Shown: positions 27,810 through 36,916 of the stretch, piece by piece
Layout of the letters: each line of letters begins with the position of its first letter
Position numbering within the stretch: the stretch's first letter is position 1
Source: a bacterium GBS-1
Lineage (GTDB): Bacteria > Synergistota > GBS-1
Direction of reading: 5' to 3'
Assembly (NCBI GenBank): GCA_001443005.1
Contig: LEKQ01000001.1
Coordinates: 1-64,000 of the forward strand
Length of the DNA: 64,000 nt
Translations under genes and position numbers: made by a program
Notes under the pieces: model-generated
What the model was told of the DNA's origin: nothing
Databases searched by the model: none
What the model saw: only the letters and a program-made list of their open reading frames with translations

Positions 27810-29030
27810 ATGCCCCTCTACTTTTATAGAGCTCGAGCCTCTAATGGAACTATAGTTGAGGGAAGATTAGAGGCCGGAAGCGAAAGGATCTTATTTTCTA
27901 AGCTGAGAGAAGAAGGATTGTTCCCAATAGATATAAGGGAGGAGAAAAGCCAAACTCGGGGAGCCCCAAAGGATACCAGTTTTTTCTTAAGGCGCGTATC
28001 CTTGCGCGATCTTGCGCTCTTCAGTAGACAGTTTTCCACCATGATTAAGGCTGGCATAAACATAGTAGCAGCGTTGGATGTGCTCATTCAGCAGGTATAT
28101 AATCGTAGGCTTAAACTAACTCTCGTAATGGTTAAGAAAGATGTGGAGGAGGGAACTACCCTAGCAGAAGCGCTGTCTAAGCATCGAGATATATTTGATG
28201 ACCTTTACACTAGCTTGGTAAAGGCGGGAGAGGCAAGCGGTGCTTTGGACGAGGTTTTAGAAAGAATAGCTTTTCACCTAGAACGGGAAAACTCCCTTAT
28301 TCAGCGTGTCAAAACTGCAATGCGTTACCCCATCTTTGTCTTATCAATGGCTATCGGTGTCATTATTCTTTTACTTACATTTATTGTTCCAAGGTTTATA
28401 ATGATCCTTGAGGGAATCGGTGTTCCTCTTCCAACTCCAACTTTACTTTTAATATACATAGTTAGTTGGATCGAGAATAACTACTATCAACTTTTGATTA
28501 TTCCACTTTTAGTTTGGTTGTCTTTAAAACTTTTAAGGAGATCTGAGAATGCATCCTATTTGATGGACAAGATTAAGCTTAGACTTCCGATCGTAGGTCA
28601 TATATTATACAGAGTCGCTATAGTTAGGGTTTCTAGAACTCTGGCAACCCTAAGCTCTGCTGCTGTTCCCGTGCTTGATTCCTTAGAGATGGTTTCCAAT
28701 GTGGCTGGGAACAAGGTCATAGGTAGGGCACTTAAGCTCGCGAAAAACGGAGTTCAGGAAGGACGAAGCTTAGCGGAGTCGATTTTAGTGAGTGGTGTTT
28801 TTCCCCCCATGGTGACCCAGATGATAGCTGTTGGTGAGGAAACCGGAAAAATAGATGAGATGCTCCACAAGGTAGCAGACTTCTTTGATGAGGAGGTAGA
28901 CAATGCTATCAAGGGCTTGTCTTCTATGATAGAGCCCGTTTTAGTTTTGTTTTTGGGTGGAATAGTAGGTTTTATAGCGATTTCAGTTTTCTTACCATTG
29001 TTTCAGCTCATAGGGGGGTTAGCTAAATGA
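27810..29030 (+). CDS. pilC: Type IV pilus inner-membrane platform protein PilC
   Basis: PilC is the polytopic platform on which PilB and PilT act. The 406 residues contain two GspF domains (about 65-190 and 270-390), with typical LALFSRQFSTMIKAGI and VARTLAT-like segments (VSRTLATLSSAAVPVLDSL). Three membrane helices lie near 175-197, 215-240 and 375-400. The ATG follows GAGGGAGGTC. Its stop overlaps the pepQ ATG by 4 bases, so the pilus operon may run into the housekeeping genes. Confidence 0.95.
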   Translation: MPLYFYRARASNGTIVEGRLEAGSERILFSKLREEGLFPIDIREEKSQTRGAPKDTSFFLRRVSLRDLALFSRQFSTMIKAGINIVAALDVLIQQVYNRRLKLTLVMVKKDVEEGTTLAEALSKHRDIFDDLYTSLVKAGEASGALDEVLERIAFHLERENSLIQRVKTAMRYPIFVLSMAIGVIILLLTFIVPRFIMILEGIGVPLPTPTLLLIYIVSWIENNYYQLLIIPLLVWLSLKLLRRSENASYLMDKIKLRLPIVGHILYRVAIVRVSRTLATLSSAAVPVLDSLEMVSNVAGNKVIGRALKLAKNGVQEGRSLAESILVSGVFPPMVTQMIAVGEETGKIDEMLHKVADFFDEEVDNAIKGLSSMIEPVLVLFLGGIVGFIAISVFLPLFQLIGGLAK

Positions 29031-30088
29031 ATAGATGGGAAAAAGCACTTGAAGCAGCTGAGACTCATGATTGTGAAGCCTATATCATATCTAATCCAGT
29101 TAACATAAGATATCTAAGCAGTTATAGAGGGGAGGCTTCTCTTCTCCTTTTGTCTAGCTACGGTATTGAGCTCTTTACCGATTTCAGATGTTTGGAAGAT
29201 GCAGAGAGGGAGGCAATAGGGGAGTGTAAGGTTTATGAAGTTCCCGATAACTTTACTCTGTTGGACTATGTTTTGGAGCACATCAAGAGAAGATCGATCA
29301 AGAAAGTTGCTTTTGAGTCAAAGTATATATCTTATGAGACTTACGAGCGTATTAGGTCAGCTTTTGAGTGTTATCCCATACCAAATGGCATAGAGAAACT
29401 GAGGATGATAAAGGATGAAAGTGAGATTGATAGTATACGTAAAGCTGGTGAGATAGTATCTCAGGGCTATAGATGGATCATCGAGAACTTGAGGCCTGGC
29501 GTATCTGAAAGATTTATGGAGATTCAGCTTGAGGCTTTTTTAAAAACCGTAGGAGCTGAAGACAGGGCTTTTCCTTTTATAATAGCTGCAGGTGAAAACG
29601 CTGCTAAACCTCATGCTCGTCCATCCAACAGGCTTATTTTGAAAGGTGATCCTGTAGTATTTGACTTTGGAGTTGTGTATAATGGATATCACATTGATGT
29701 TACAAGAACATTTTTCATAGGGGAAGTTTCCTCTAAAGTGATGGAGGTGTATAAAAGAGTTAGGGATGCTCAAGAAAGGGTTCTTGAGGAGGTTAAACCA
29801 GGGGTAAAAGTTAAGGAGCTTTGTGAGAAAGCCATAAGCCTTTTGGGTGAGTGGGCCCAATTTTTCAAGCATTCACTTGGTCATGGAGTTGGCTTGGAGA
29901 TACATGAAGCTCCGCGGCTTTCTAAAAGTAGCGAAGATTTTCTTGAGGAGGGAATGGTTATAACCATAGAGCCTGGTGTATACTTGAGAGGTAGCTTTGG
30001 AATTCGCATAGAGGATACAGTAGTGGTTAGGAGCGGAGGAGTGGAGATCTTAACGCCATTGTCGAAGGAGGGGATATTATGTCTTTAA
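29027..30088 (+). CDS. pepQ: M24 Xaa-Pro dipeptidase/aminopeptidase
   Basis: This 353-residue cytoplasmic peptidase removes N-terminal residues ahead of proline or splits X-Pro dipeptides. The creatinase-like N domain spans 1-125 and the pita-bread catalytic domain 130-353. All five metal ligands are visible: Asp213, Asp224, His286 (in HSLGHGVGLEIHE), Glu315 (ITIEPGVY) and Glu329 (RIEDTVV). Starting with ATGA inside the pilC stop, it opens a housekeeping run and overlaps the next gene by 10 bases. Confidence 0.93.
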   Translation: MNRWEKALEAAETHDCEAYIISNPVNIRYLSSYRGEASLLLLSSYGIELFTDFRCLEDAEREAIGECKVYEVPDNFTLLDYVLEHIKRRSIKKVAFESKYISYETYERIRSAFECYPIPNGIEKLRMIKDESEIDSIRKAGEIVSQGYRWIIENLRPGVSERFMEIQLEAFLKTVGAEDRAFPFIIAAGENAAKPHARPSNRLILKGDPVVFDFGVVYNGYHIDVTRTFFIGEVSSKVMEVYKRVRDAQERVLEEVKPGVKVKELCEKAISLLGEWAQFFKHSLGHGVGLEIHEAPRLSKSSEDFLEEGMVITIEPGVYLRGSFGIRIEDTVVVRSGGVEILTPLSKEGILCL

Positions 30089-30492
30089 AGGAGAAAGTAG
30101 CCTACATAAAGGGGTTTATTAAGGGAGGAGGGGTTAGTGAGAAAAATTTTGAGGAGGTGATAGAGCTTATAGTTGACGCTCTTGAGGAAATTGCTCATGA
30201 GATCGACGAACTTGAGAAAACGCAGATTGATCTTGAAGAGTATGTGGAGTCGATAGACGAAGACCTTGCGAGCTTGGAGAAGGAGGTCTTTGGGGAAGGT
30301 GAAGAAGCTGAGGTTGAAGAAGAATTTGAAGAGGTAGAATGCCCTAGCTGTGGGGAGATGTTCTTTGTGCCAGCTCAAGACTACTATTCCGGAGAGGAAA
30401 TAAGGTGCCCGGTTTGTGGTAAAGTTGTAATTTCTGAAGAGGGGGAGGAGGAGGGTGGAGAGCAAACTTCCAGAGATAAAGGGAGAAATTAA
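30079..30492 (+). CDS. CD1247-type protein with C-terminal zinc ribbon
   Basis: The 137-residue protein has an N-terminal helical region (KEKVAYIKGFIKGG, then helices to about 80), an acidic linker, and a zinc ribbon with two CxxC pairs (CPSCGEMF and CPVCGKVV, about 89-116). The arrangement recalls the CD1247 N-terminal domain proteins of Firmicutes-like genomes, which often lie near asp23 and nusB as here. No function is established. It overlaps the next gene by 38 bases. Confidence 0.75.
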   Translation: MSLKEKVAYIKGFIKGGGVSEKNFEEVIELIVDALEEIAHEIDELEKTQIDLEEYVESIDEDLASLEKEVFGEGEEAEVEEEFEEVECPSCGEMFFVPAQDYYSGEEIRCPVCGKVVISEEGEEEGGEQTSRDKGRN

Positions 30493-30838
30493 AATTAATG
30501 AGGATGTTATAGCGACTATAGTTGCTATGGCTTTGGCCGAAATTAGGGGGATAAGGCCGGCTACAGGCGGTAGCTTTATAGAGGAGCTCGCTGAGAAGCT
30601 TGGTAAGAAGCCCATGCCTCGCGGAGTGAAGGTAGAGTTGGAAGGGGATGAGGTTAGCGTTGATCTATTCCTCACTGTTGAGTACGGGATGAGGATTCCA
30701 AGTTTAGTTTGGGAGGTGCAAGAGAAGATAAAGAACACCGTTGAGGAGATGACAGGTTATAAGGTTAAGGAGATAAACGTTACGATTCAGGGTATACATT
30801 TGGGTAAAAGAGAGGAGAAGGTAGAAGGGGAGGAATAA
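30455..30838 (+). CDS. Asp23/Gls24 family envelope-stress protein
   Basis: The 127-residue protein carries the Asp23 domain: GEIKINEDVIATIVAMALAE, then a VKVELEGDEVSVDLFLTVEYG sheet (one stretch, about 57-77) and VWEVQEKIKNTVEEMTGYKV. Asp23 relatives in Firmicutes are membrane-associated stress proteins; the bare domain here is a cytoplasmic member. The GTG at 30455 follows GGGGGAGGAGG and lies inside the previous gene, suggesting translational coupling. The asp23-nusB pairing is common in Firmicutes-like genomes. Confidence 0.87.
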   Translation: MESKLPEIKGEIKINEDVIATIVAMALAEIRGIRPATGGSFIEELAEKLGKKPMPRGVKVELEGDEVSVDLFLTVEYGMRIPSLVWEVQEKIKNTVEEMTGYKVKEINVTIQGIHLGKREEKVEGEE

Positions 30839-30847
30839 TTAGGAACC

Positions 30848-31261
30848 TTGAAAAGAAGAAGGGGAAGGGAGTTAGCGCTCCAGATACTTTTTCAGTTTGA
30901 CTTTAGGCCTATGCTTACCTATGAGAAAGCTATAAGGAGCCTGCCTCTGGAGCTTGAGTTTCCTGAGGTTAAATGTTTCGTTGAGGAAACGGTTAAAGGA
31001 GTCTTGACTCATAAGAATGAGATAGATGAAATAATAGAGAAACACACTGTAGGATGGAAGCTCGACAGAATGGCAAGCGTTGATAGAAATGTTTTAAGAA
31101 TAGCCCTTTATGAGATACTTAAGCGGAAGGATGATGTTCCTCTATCTGTTGCTATAAATGAGGCTGTCGAACTCGCTAAGAAATACGGTACTGAGGAATC
31201 TGGGAAGTTTGTGAACGGTGTTTTAGCTAAAATAGTTCGTGAAGAAGGGTTAGATGAATAG
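30848..31261 (+). CDS. nusB: Transcription antitermination factor NusB
   Basis: NusB binds boxA RNA with S10 and supports antitermination of rRNA transcription. At 137 residues it has normal length. It begins KRRRGRELALQILFQFDF and ends with the typical VPLSVAINEAVELAKKYG and KFVNGVLAKI motifs. The start is TTG. It overlaps ttcA by 8 bases. Confidence 0.94.
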   Translation: MKRRRGRELALQILFQFDFRPMLTYEKAIRSLPLELEFPEVKCFVEETVKGVLTHKNEIDEIIEKHTVGWKLDRMASVDRNVLRIALYEILKRKDDVPLSVAINEAVELAKKYGTEESGKFVNGVLAKIVREEGLDE

Positions 31262-32006
31262 ATATAAAAGGGAAAGCTTAGGTAGACTTAAGTATAGATA
31301 TAGCCTTTGGAGACCTTTAGGACAAGCAATGGATGATTTTAAGATGATCCTTAATGGGGAAAAGGTGGGAGTGGCGGTTTCTGGAGGAAAGGATAGTTTT
31401 GTTCTGTTGGACCTCTTATGGAAATTATTGAAGTTCGCTCCGATAAAGTTTGAGCTCTATTGCTTGACCTTAAATATGGGATGGAAGGGATTTGACCCCA
31501 CTCCTATAGCCAGCTTCTGTAAGGCTCGAGATATCCCCTTCTTCTATATGGAGACGGAAATAGCGAAAATCCTTGAACTTAGGAGAGAAAAAGATCCCTG
31601 TTCTTTGTGTAGTTCTATGCGCAGAGGTGCTCTTTATGAGCTTGCTGAGCGAGCAGGCTGCGATAAGATAGCCTTGGGTCATCATCTCGATGATCTTATT
31701 ACGGCTTTCATGTTAAGCTTGTTTTTCGCTGGCTCTCTTGAAACTGGAAGACCTTGGGTTAGGTCAGAGTGTGGAAGGTTTGTGATAATAAGACCCCTCT
31801 CTTATGTAAGGGAAGAGGTGATAGCATCTTACCATAAGGAGATGGGACTTCCCTTGGTTGAGAACTCTTGTCCTTATGCATCGTCCAATTATAGGTTGAA
31901 GATGAAGGAGATTCTTAGGGAACTTGAAAAGATGAACCCAAATGTTAAAAGCTGTATTCTTAACGCTTTGAAGAAAGGGGGGCTATTGAACCCTATTGAG
32001 CGTTGA
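31254..32006 (+). CDS. ttcA: TtcA-family tRNA thiolation PP-loop ATPase
   Basis: This 250-residue enzyme belongs to the TtcA family, which adenylates a tRNA base and transfers sulfur with the help of a [4Fe-4S] cluster (2-thiocytidine 32 in E. coli). The PP-loop is SGGKDS at 43-48. The three expected cluster cysteines are present: C116 and C119 in CSLCSSMRRG, and C206 in ENSCPYASSN. The LGHHLDD motif is at 141-147. The exact base target is inferred from family only. Confidence 0.88.
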   Translation: MNRYKRESLGRLKYRYSLWRPLGQAMDDFKMILNGEKVGVAVSGGKDSFVLLDLLWKLLKFAPIKFELYCLTLNMGWKGFDPTPIASFCKARDIPFFYMETEIAKILELRREKDPCSLCSSMRRGALYELAERAGCDKIALGHHLDDLITAFMLSLFFAGSLETGRPWVRSECGRFVIIRPLSYVREEVIASYHKEMGLPLVENSCPYASSNYRLKMKEILRELEKMNPNVKSCILNALKKGGLLNPIER

Positions 32007-32946
32007 GAGATTGATCGAAGAGGCTAGAAAAAGCCTTAGCGATTGCGAAGTTGTGGTTGCGCTTTCCGGTGGGATGGATAGTTCTTTAGCCCTACATATA
32101 GTCTCTTTAGCTATTCCTAAGGATAGGGTGAAGGCTGTGACTCTGGATTATGGGACTTACACCTATCGTATATCTATAGCTTCGGCTAGGATGGTTGCAG
32201 AAGATGTTGGCGTTAAGCACTTTATAATAGACGCTCGTGATATCTTTGAGAAAGTTCATAAGAGGGGTCAGGCATGTAATAGATGCGTTAGAACCAAGCT
32301 CTCTATAATAAGAGAGCGTTTCCCTAATAACGTCATAGTTACTGGTGCTAACCTTGCTGATAGTTGGAGCAGAATTGGCACTAAGCGATTCAGGGATATT
32401 TACGCTCCGCTATTAGATCTAAGTAAAGCTGAAGTTAAAAAGATGGGGGAAGAGCTTGGAGTAAGGTACCTCAGGATAGGAGAAGGGGTTTCAAGGGAAG
32501 GTTGCAAGGTAAAGCATCTTTGGAAACCTTTAGTAGCACCTAACTACCACGGAGTTGCTGTCGCTTTAGCGAACGACCTTGTTTTAGACTTCCTTAGGAG
32601 GGAAGGGTGGAGCTTTAGCTTTGCTAATGTTAAGGTTATAGGTCCCCTGAGCAAAAACATAGGATTGGTTAATGTTAGTCCAAATCTTCCGTCCAGTTTG
32701 AAGGAAAAGCTTTACAATGAGCTTATATCGATAAAGGAGATAGAGGAGGTTCACTTTCTTGAGGGGAAATACCTGCTCAAGGTTAAAACTAACCCTTCGG
32801 TTTACCTCGTAGAGAGCTCTAAAAGAGATTTGGAGATGGGTAAATTTAAGAAGGAGATAGCTTGTGATATTTCGGTGGAATGGTTGCTTTCGGGAAATAG
32901 GAGATTGTTAACTTTCCATGTCGTTGATGCGATAAGGGAGGTGTGA
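31996..32946 (+). CDS. PP-loop ATPase of unknown specificity
   Basis: This 316-residue protein has an N-terminal PP-loop adenylation domain (SGGMDSS at 24-30) with a CxxC pair (C94, C97 in [10 protein letters not shown]) and a third cysteine, C170. That mirrors the CxxC-plus-Cys layout of [4Fe-4S] tRNA thiolases. [10 protein letters not shown] and [15 protein letters not shown] follow the general LarE/thiolase pattern. About 105 C-terminal residues form an extra domain I do not recognise. It starts with TTG inside ttcA, an overlap of 11 bases. It could be a tRNA thiolase or a sulfur transferase for a small molecule. Function is uncertain. Confidence 0.75.
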   Translation: MSVERLIEEARKSLSDCEVVVALSGGMDSSLALHIVSLAIPKDRVKAVTLDYGTYTYRISIASARMVAEDVGVKHFIIDARDIFEKVHKRGQACNRCVRTKLSIIRERFPNNVIVTGANLADSWSRIGTKRFRDIYAPLLDLSKAEVKKMGEELGVRYLRIGEGVSREGCKVKHLWKPLVAPNYHGVAVALANDLVLDFLRREGWSFSFANVKVIGPLSKNIGLVNVSPNLPSSLKEKLYNELISIKEIEEVHFLEGKYLLKVKTNPSVYLVESSKRDLEMGKFKKEIACDISVEWLLSGNRRLLTFHVVDAIREV

Positions 32947-32951
32947 GGGCT

Positions 32952-33953
32952 TTGCTTCCTCCAGCTTTAAGGTGGGAAGATGATATGCTTCAAATACTTG
33001 ATCAGCGAAGACTACCTTGGGAAGTAAAATATGTCCTCTGTAGGGATCATGAAGAAGTGGCTTTCGCTATAAAGAACATGGTTGTGAGAGGGGCCCCTGC
33101 TATAGGTATAGCGGCTGCTTATGGTGTGGTTTTGGGAGTTAAAAATCTATCTTTAAGCAAACTTGACGAGATCATTGAAACTCTTTCCAGGACGCGACCC
33201 ACTGCGGTTAACCTCTTTTGGGCACTGGAAAGAATGAAAAGGAGGGCTCGCTTATCCTCCTCCTGGAGGGAGCTACTTGAGGAAGCAAGGGCTATACACG
33301 ATGAAGATATTAAAGCTAATGAAGCGATGGGACTTTATGGTGCTGAGCTTGTTCCGGAAAAGGCTTCAGTCTTAACCCATTGCAATGCAGGAGCTCTTGC
33401 AACTGGTGGATTTGGAACAGCTCTAGGTGTTATAAGGATGGCGATACGCCAAGGGAAAAGTGTTAAGGTTTTTGCTGATGAAACGAGACCAGTTCTTCAG
33501 GGAGCAAGATTGACTACATGGGAGCTTATGATGGACGGCATAGACGTAACTCTGATAACGGATAACATGGCAGGATACCTTATGTCTAAGGGAGAAATAG
33601 ATTTAGTTATAGTTGGAGCTGATAGGATAGCGGCCAATGGTGATGTTGCTAACAAGATAGGGACCTATAGTATAGCCGTTTTGGCCAAGTATCATAATAT
33701 CCCATTTTATGTAGCTGCTCCAACTTCTACTATAGATCTTGGGGTATCCTCGGGCAAAGATATTCCCATAGAGGAAAGGAATCCTGAAGAGGTTAAGGAG
33801 ATAAACGGAGTTAAAATTGCTCCGGATGGTGTAAAGGTTCGGAACCCTGCTTTCGATGTCACTCCTAACCAGCTTGTAAGCGCTATAATAACTGAAAAGG
33901 GAGTCATAAGGCCTCCCTTTGAGAAGGAAATTCCCAAGATTTTAGGGAGGTAG
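32952..33953 (+). CDS. mtnA: S-methyl-5-thioribose-1-phosphate isomerase
   Basis: MtnA converts methylthioribose 1-phosphate to methylthioribulose 1-phosphate in methionine salvage, and pairs functionally with the MTA phosphorylase at 56106. I choose the TTG at 32952, 10 bases after AGGGAGG, giving 333 residues; a GTG at 32943 lies too close to that site. Motifs include [47 protein letters not shown] (catalytic Cys) and [19 protein letters not shown] (catalytic Asp). The eIF2B-like fold is clear. Confidence 0.94.
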   Translation: MLPPALRWEDDMLQILDQRRLPWEVKYVLCRDHEEVAFAIKNMVVRGAPAIGIAAAYGVVLGVKNLSLSKLDEIIETLSRTRPTAVNLFWALERMKRRARLSSSWRELLEEARAIHDEDIKANEAMGLYGAELVPEKASVLTHCNAGALATGGFGTALGVIRMAIRQGKSVKVFADETRPVLQGARLTTWELMMDGIDVTLITDNMAGYLMSKGEIDLVIVGADRIAANGDVANKIGTYSIAVLAKYHNIPFYVAAPTSTIDLGVSSGKDIPIEERNPEEVKEINGVKIAPDGVKVRNPAFDVTPNQLVSAIITEKGVIRPPFEKEIPKILGR

Positions 33954-36506
33954 ATGAGTTTGAAAGTGAAAAAAATAAGCGGTCATGAGCTTAGGAAGCT
34001 ATTTCTTCAGTTTTTCGAGGAAAGGGGGCATAAGGTTTTTCCAAGCTTTTCCCTGATACCTGACGATCCCACGATATTGCTTACTATAGCTGGCATGGTC
34101 CCCTTTAAGCCTTATTTCCTTGGGGAGAAAACTCCTCCTGTTAACAGAGCAGTCACATGCCAAAAATGTGTGAGAACTAACGATATAGAGAATGTGGGGT
34201 ATACAGCTCGGCATCACACCTTTTTCGAAATGCTAGGGAACTTTTCCTTTGGAGACTACTTTAAGAGAGAGGCCATAGATTGGGCCTGGACTTTCGTAAC
34301 GAAAGTTCTGGGATTACCTGAAGATAGGCTTTGGGTGACTATATATAGGGATGATGATGAGGCCTTTGAGATATGGTCCAAACTTGTTGGTGTTCCGGAG
34401 GATAGAATAGTTAGAATGGGGGAGGAAGATAATTTCTGGAAGGTTGGGCCAGTTGGGCCTTGCGGACCTTGTTCTGAGATCATTATAGATCAAGGCGAGG
34501 AGTTTGGCTGTGGTCGGGATACTTGTGGTGTTGGATGTGATTGTGATAGATATTTGGAGCTATGGAACCTTGTATTTATGCAGTATAACAGGAAAGAGGA
34601 TGGGAGCTTAGAACCATTGCCCAAAAAGAACATTGATACAGGTATGGGTTTGGAAAGACTAGCTTCTGTTATGCAGGGTGTTAGAAACGATTTTGAAACC
34701 GATCTTCTTTTCCCAATAATAAAGAAGATCGAAAGTTTATCAGGCCTAACATACGGAGGCAGTATAGATACAGATAGATCCATGAAGATAATAGCGGATC
34801 ATATAAGGGCTTTGGTTTTCATGATTTCTGACGGTATAATGCCCTCTAATGAGGGAAGAGGATATATTTTAAGAAGGATCCTGAGAAGAGCTGTAGTTAG
34901 CGGTTATAAATTGGGGTTTGAGAAACCCTTCTTGCACGATCTTGTTCCTAAGGTTATAGAGATAATGGGAGATATCTATCCGGAGATCATCGAAAACAAT
35001 CGAATTACTTCTGAGGTGATACTCCTTGAGGAGGAAAGGTTTAGAAGGACGCTTTCTTATGGCTTAAACCTCTTTGATGAGATTGTCTCATCAGCTAAGT
35101 TAAGAGGAGATAAGCTTATCTCGGGAGAAGAGGTATTTAGGCTTTATGATACCTATGGCTTTCCCTATGAGCTGACCAAAGAGATGGCTCGTGAGAACGG
35201 GCTTGACGTGGATGAAGAAGGCTTTCGCAGGGCTATGGAGGAGCAAAGGGAGCGAGCGAGACGAGTTACAAGGAAGGAAGCAAAGGAGGAAACCTATAGA
35301 GAGATCAAAGAAGATGTAGGAGATACCTTTTTCGTTGGATATGAGAAGCTTGAATCTCAAGCCAAAGTCCTCAGGATTTTAGAGAGTGATGGCTTAATTG
35401 AGGTGATTCTTGATAGAACGCCTTGCTATCCGGAAAAGGGAGGGCAGATCGGAGATAGGGGGAAAATAGTTTCCACTAAGTTTGAGGGAGCTATAGAGGA
35501 TACTTATTCTCCAATAGAGGGGTTAATAGTTCACAAGGTTAGACCACTAAAGGGAAGCCTATCCGAGGGAGATTTAGTAGAAGTGATAGTAGATGCTATG
35601 TGGAGAAGAGAAATAGCTAAGCATCATACTGCTACGCATCTACTTCACCAGGCCTTGTGCGATGTTTTGGGTCCTCATGTCAAGCAGTCTGGATCCCTAG
35701 TTGCTCCTGATAGATTACGCTTTGATTTTACCCACTTTTCTCCCTTAAGACCTGAGGAGACTGAAATGGTTGAAAGGATAGTTAATGAAAAAATATGGGA
35801 AGACCTTAAGGTAGAGGTTCTTAAGGTGGACTTAGAGGAAGCCAAGAGGATGGGAGCAAAGGCCCTCTTTGAAAGTAAATATGAGGAGAAGGTTAGGGTC
35901 TTGAAGATAGGGAACTATAGTCTTGAGCTATGCGGGGGGACCCATCTTGAGAGAACAGGTTTAATAGGTGTTTTCAGGATCATTTCTGAAACTGGTATAG
36001 GAGCGAATTTGCGTAGAATAGAGGCTGTTTGTGGTAAGGCAGCCTTTGAGTACATCAAGAAGGTAGAAAGGGAGCAAAAGGGAAAAATCTTAAGCCTCGA
36101 GGAAGAAAAAGAACATCTTCAAGAGCTTTTAAGGGAGAAAAGGCTAGAGATTGGAAGGCTGAGGTTAGAGAAGGTATCCGCTAAGGTTGTAAGGGGAGCT
36201 AATGTCTTCTCAGCCTTTCTACCCGAGCTCGACGTATCGATGATGAGGTTTCTTGGAGATGAAGTGAAGGCTCGCCTTAAAAGTTGTATAGTCATCTTGG
36301 GTAGTGCGGAAAACGGACGCGCTCAAGTAATAGTCATGGTTACTTCTGATTTAGTTGATACTGGTTGGGATGCCTCAAAAATCGTTAAAAGCATAGGAAC
36401 TCTGATAGGTGGAGGGGGTGGAGGTAAGGCGGCTTACGCTCAAGCGGGCGGTACCGACGTTAGGAAGCTTGAGGAAATTTTATCTAATATAGAAATTTAT
36501 CTATGA
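33954..36506 (+). CDS. alaS: Alanyl-tRNA synthetase
   Basis: AlaS charges tRNA-Ala and edits mischarged Ser and Gly. The 850-residue protein begins in the catalytic domain (FLQFFEERGHKVFPS and the ARHHTFFEMLGNFSFGDYF region). It also has RGYILRRILRRAV, an editing domain with the zinc motifs HHTATHLLHQAL and CGGTHL, and a C-terminal C-Ala domain ending in a glycine-rich GGGGGGKAAYAQAGG. The ATG directly follows the mtnA stop, with AGGGAGG upstream. Its cognate tRNA-Ala with the G3:U70 pair is at 204. Confidence 0.97.
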   Translation: MSLKVKKISGHELRKLFLQFFEERGHKVFPSFSLIPDDPTILLTIAGMVPFKPYFLGEKTPPVNRAVTCQKCVRTNDIENVGYTARHHTFFEMLGNFSFGDYFKREAIDWAWTFVTKVLGLPEDRLWVTIYRDDDEAFEIWSKLVGVPEDRIVRMGEEDNFWKVGPVGPCGPCSEIIIDQGEEFGCGRDTCGVGCDCDRYLELWNLVFMQYNRKEDGSLEPLPKKNIDTGMGLERLASVMQGVRNDFETDLLFPIIKKIESLSGLTYGGSIDTDRSMKIIADHIRALVFMISDGIMPSNEGRGYILRRILRRAVVSGYKLGFEKPFLHDLVPKVIEIMGDIYPEIIENNRITSEVILLEEERFRRTLSYGLNLFDEIVSSAKLRGDKLISGEEVFRLYDTYGFPYELTKEMARENGLDVDEEGFRRAMEEQRERARRVTRKEAKEETYREIKEDVGDTFFVGYEKLESQAKVLRILESDGLIEVILDRTPCYPEKGGQIGDRGKIVSTKFEGAIEDTYSPIEGLIVHKVRPLKGSLSEGDLVEVIVDAMWRREIAKHHTATHLLHQALCDVLGPHVKQSGSLVAPDRLRFDFTHFSPLRPEETEMVERIVNEKIWEDLKVEVLKVDLEEAKRMGAKALFESKYEEKVRVLKIGNYSLELCGGTHLERTGLIGVFRIISETGIGANLRRIEAVCGKAAFEYIKKVEREQKGKILSLEEEKEHLQELLREKRLEIGRLRLEKVSAKVVRGANVFSAFLPELDVSMMRFLGDEVKARLKSCIVILGSAENGRAQVIVMVTSDLVDTGWDASKIVKSIGTLIGGGGGGKAAYAQAGGTDVRKLEEILSNIEIYL

Positions 36507-36916
36507 GGTACGTGGGATTAGACTGGGGAGAAAAACGAGTTGGAATAGCCATAAGCGATCCCCAAGGGAAAATAGCTATGCCATTAAAAGCAGTGAATAG
36601 AGAGATTTTATTGTCTGAAATAGAGAAGCTTAAGGAGATGTATGGAGAATTTGAGATCGTACTTGGTTTACCAGTCAGAACGGATGGGGTTAGGGGAGGG
36701 CGATCGGAGTCAGAAGCTTTAAAGCTCAGGGAAGATCTTGAACGTATGGGTATAAGGGTTAATGTATGGAAAGAATGGTTTTCCTCAGTTGAGGCTGAAA
36801 AGATACTTAAGACTGGCGAGACGAGCTGGAGGAGGAGAAGGGGTAAGGTAGATAAGGTTTCTGCTGCTTTGATCCTTGAAGCCTTTTTAAGGAGTGTTTC
36901 TAAAGGTGATAGATAA
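36503..36916 (+). CDS. ruvX: RuvX/YqgF Holliday-junction resolvase-like nuclease
   Basis: This 137-residue RNase H-fold protein processes 16S pre-rRNA or Holliday junctions in relatives. It has MRYVGLDWGEKRVGIAISDP (catalytic Asp in GLDWG), IVLGLPVRTDG and the C-terminal DKVSAALILEAFL. It overlaps alaS by 4 bases (ATGA). The alaS-ruvX order is widespread in bacteria. Confidence 0.94.
   Translation: MRYVGLDWGEKRVGIAISDPQGKIAMPLKAVNREILLSEIEKLKEMYGEFEIVLGLPVRTDGVRGGRSESEALKLREDLERMGIRVNVWKEWFSSVEAEKILKTGETSWRRRRGKVDKVSAALILEAFLRSVSKGDR

Noticed and set aside
30085-30738. Minus-strand open frame of 217 codons
   Set aside because: It runs opposite three well-supported genes (CD1247-type, Asp23 and overlap), and its composition (Ser, Leu, Phe, Ile) is that of an antisense shadow. 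No ribosome site or family match.
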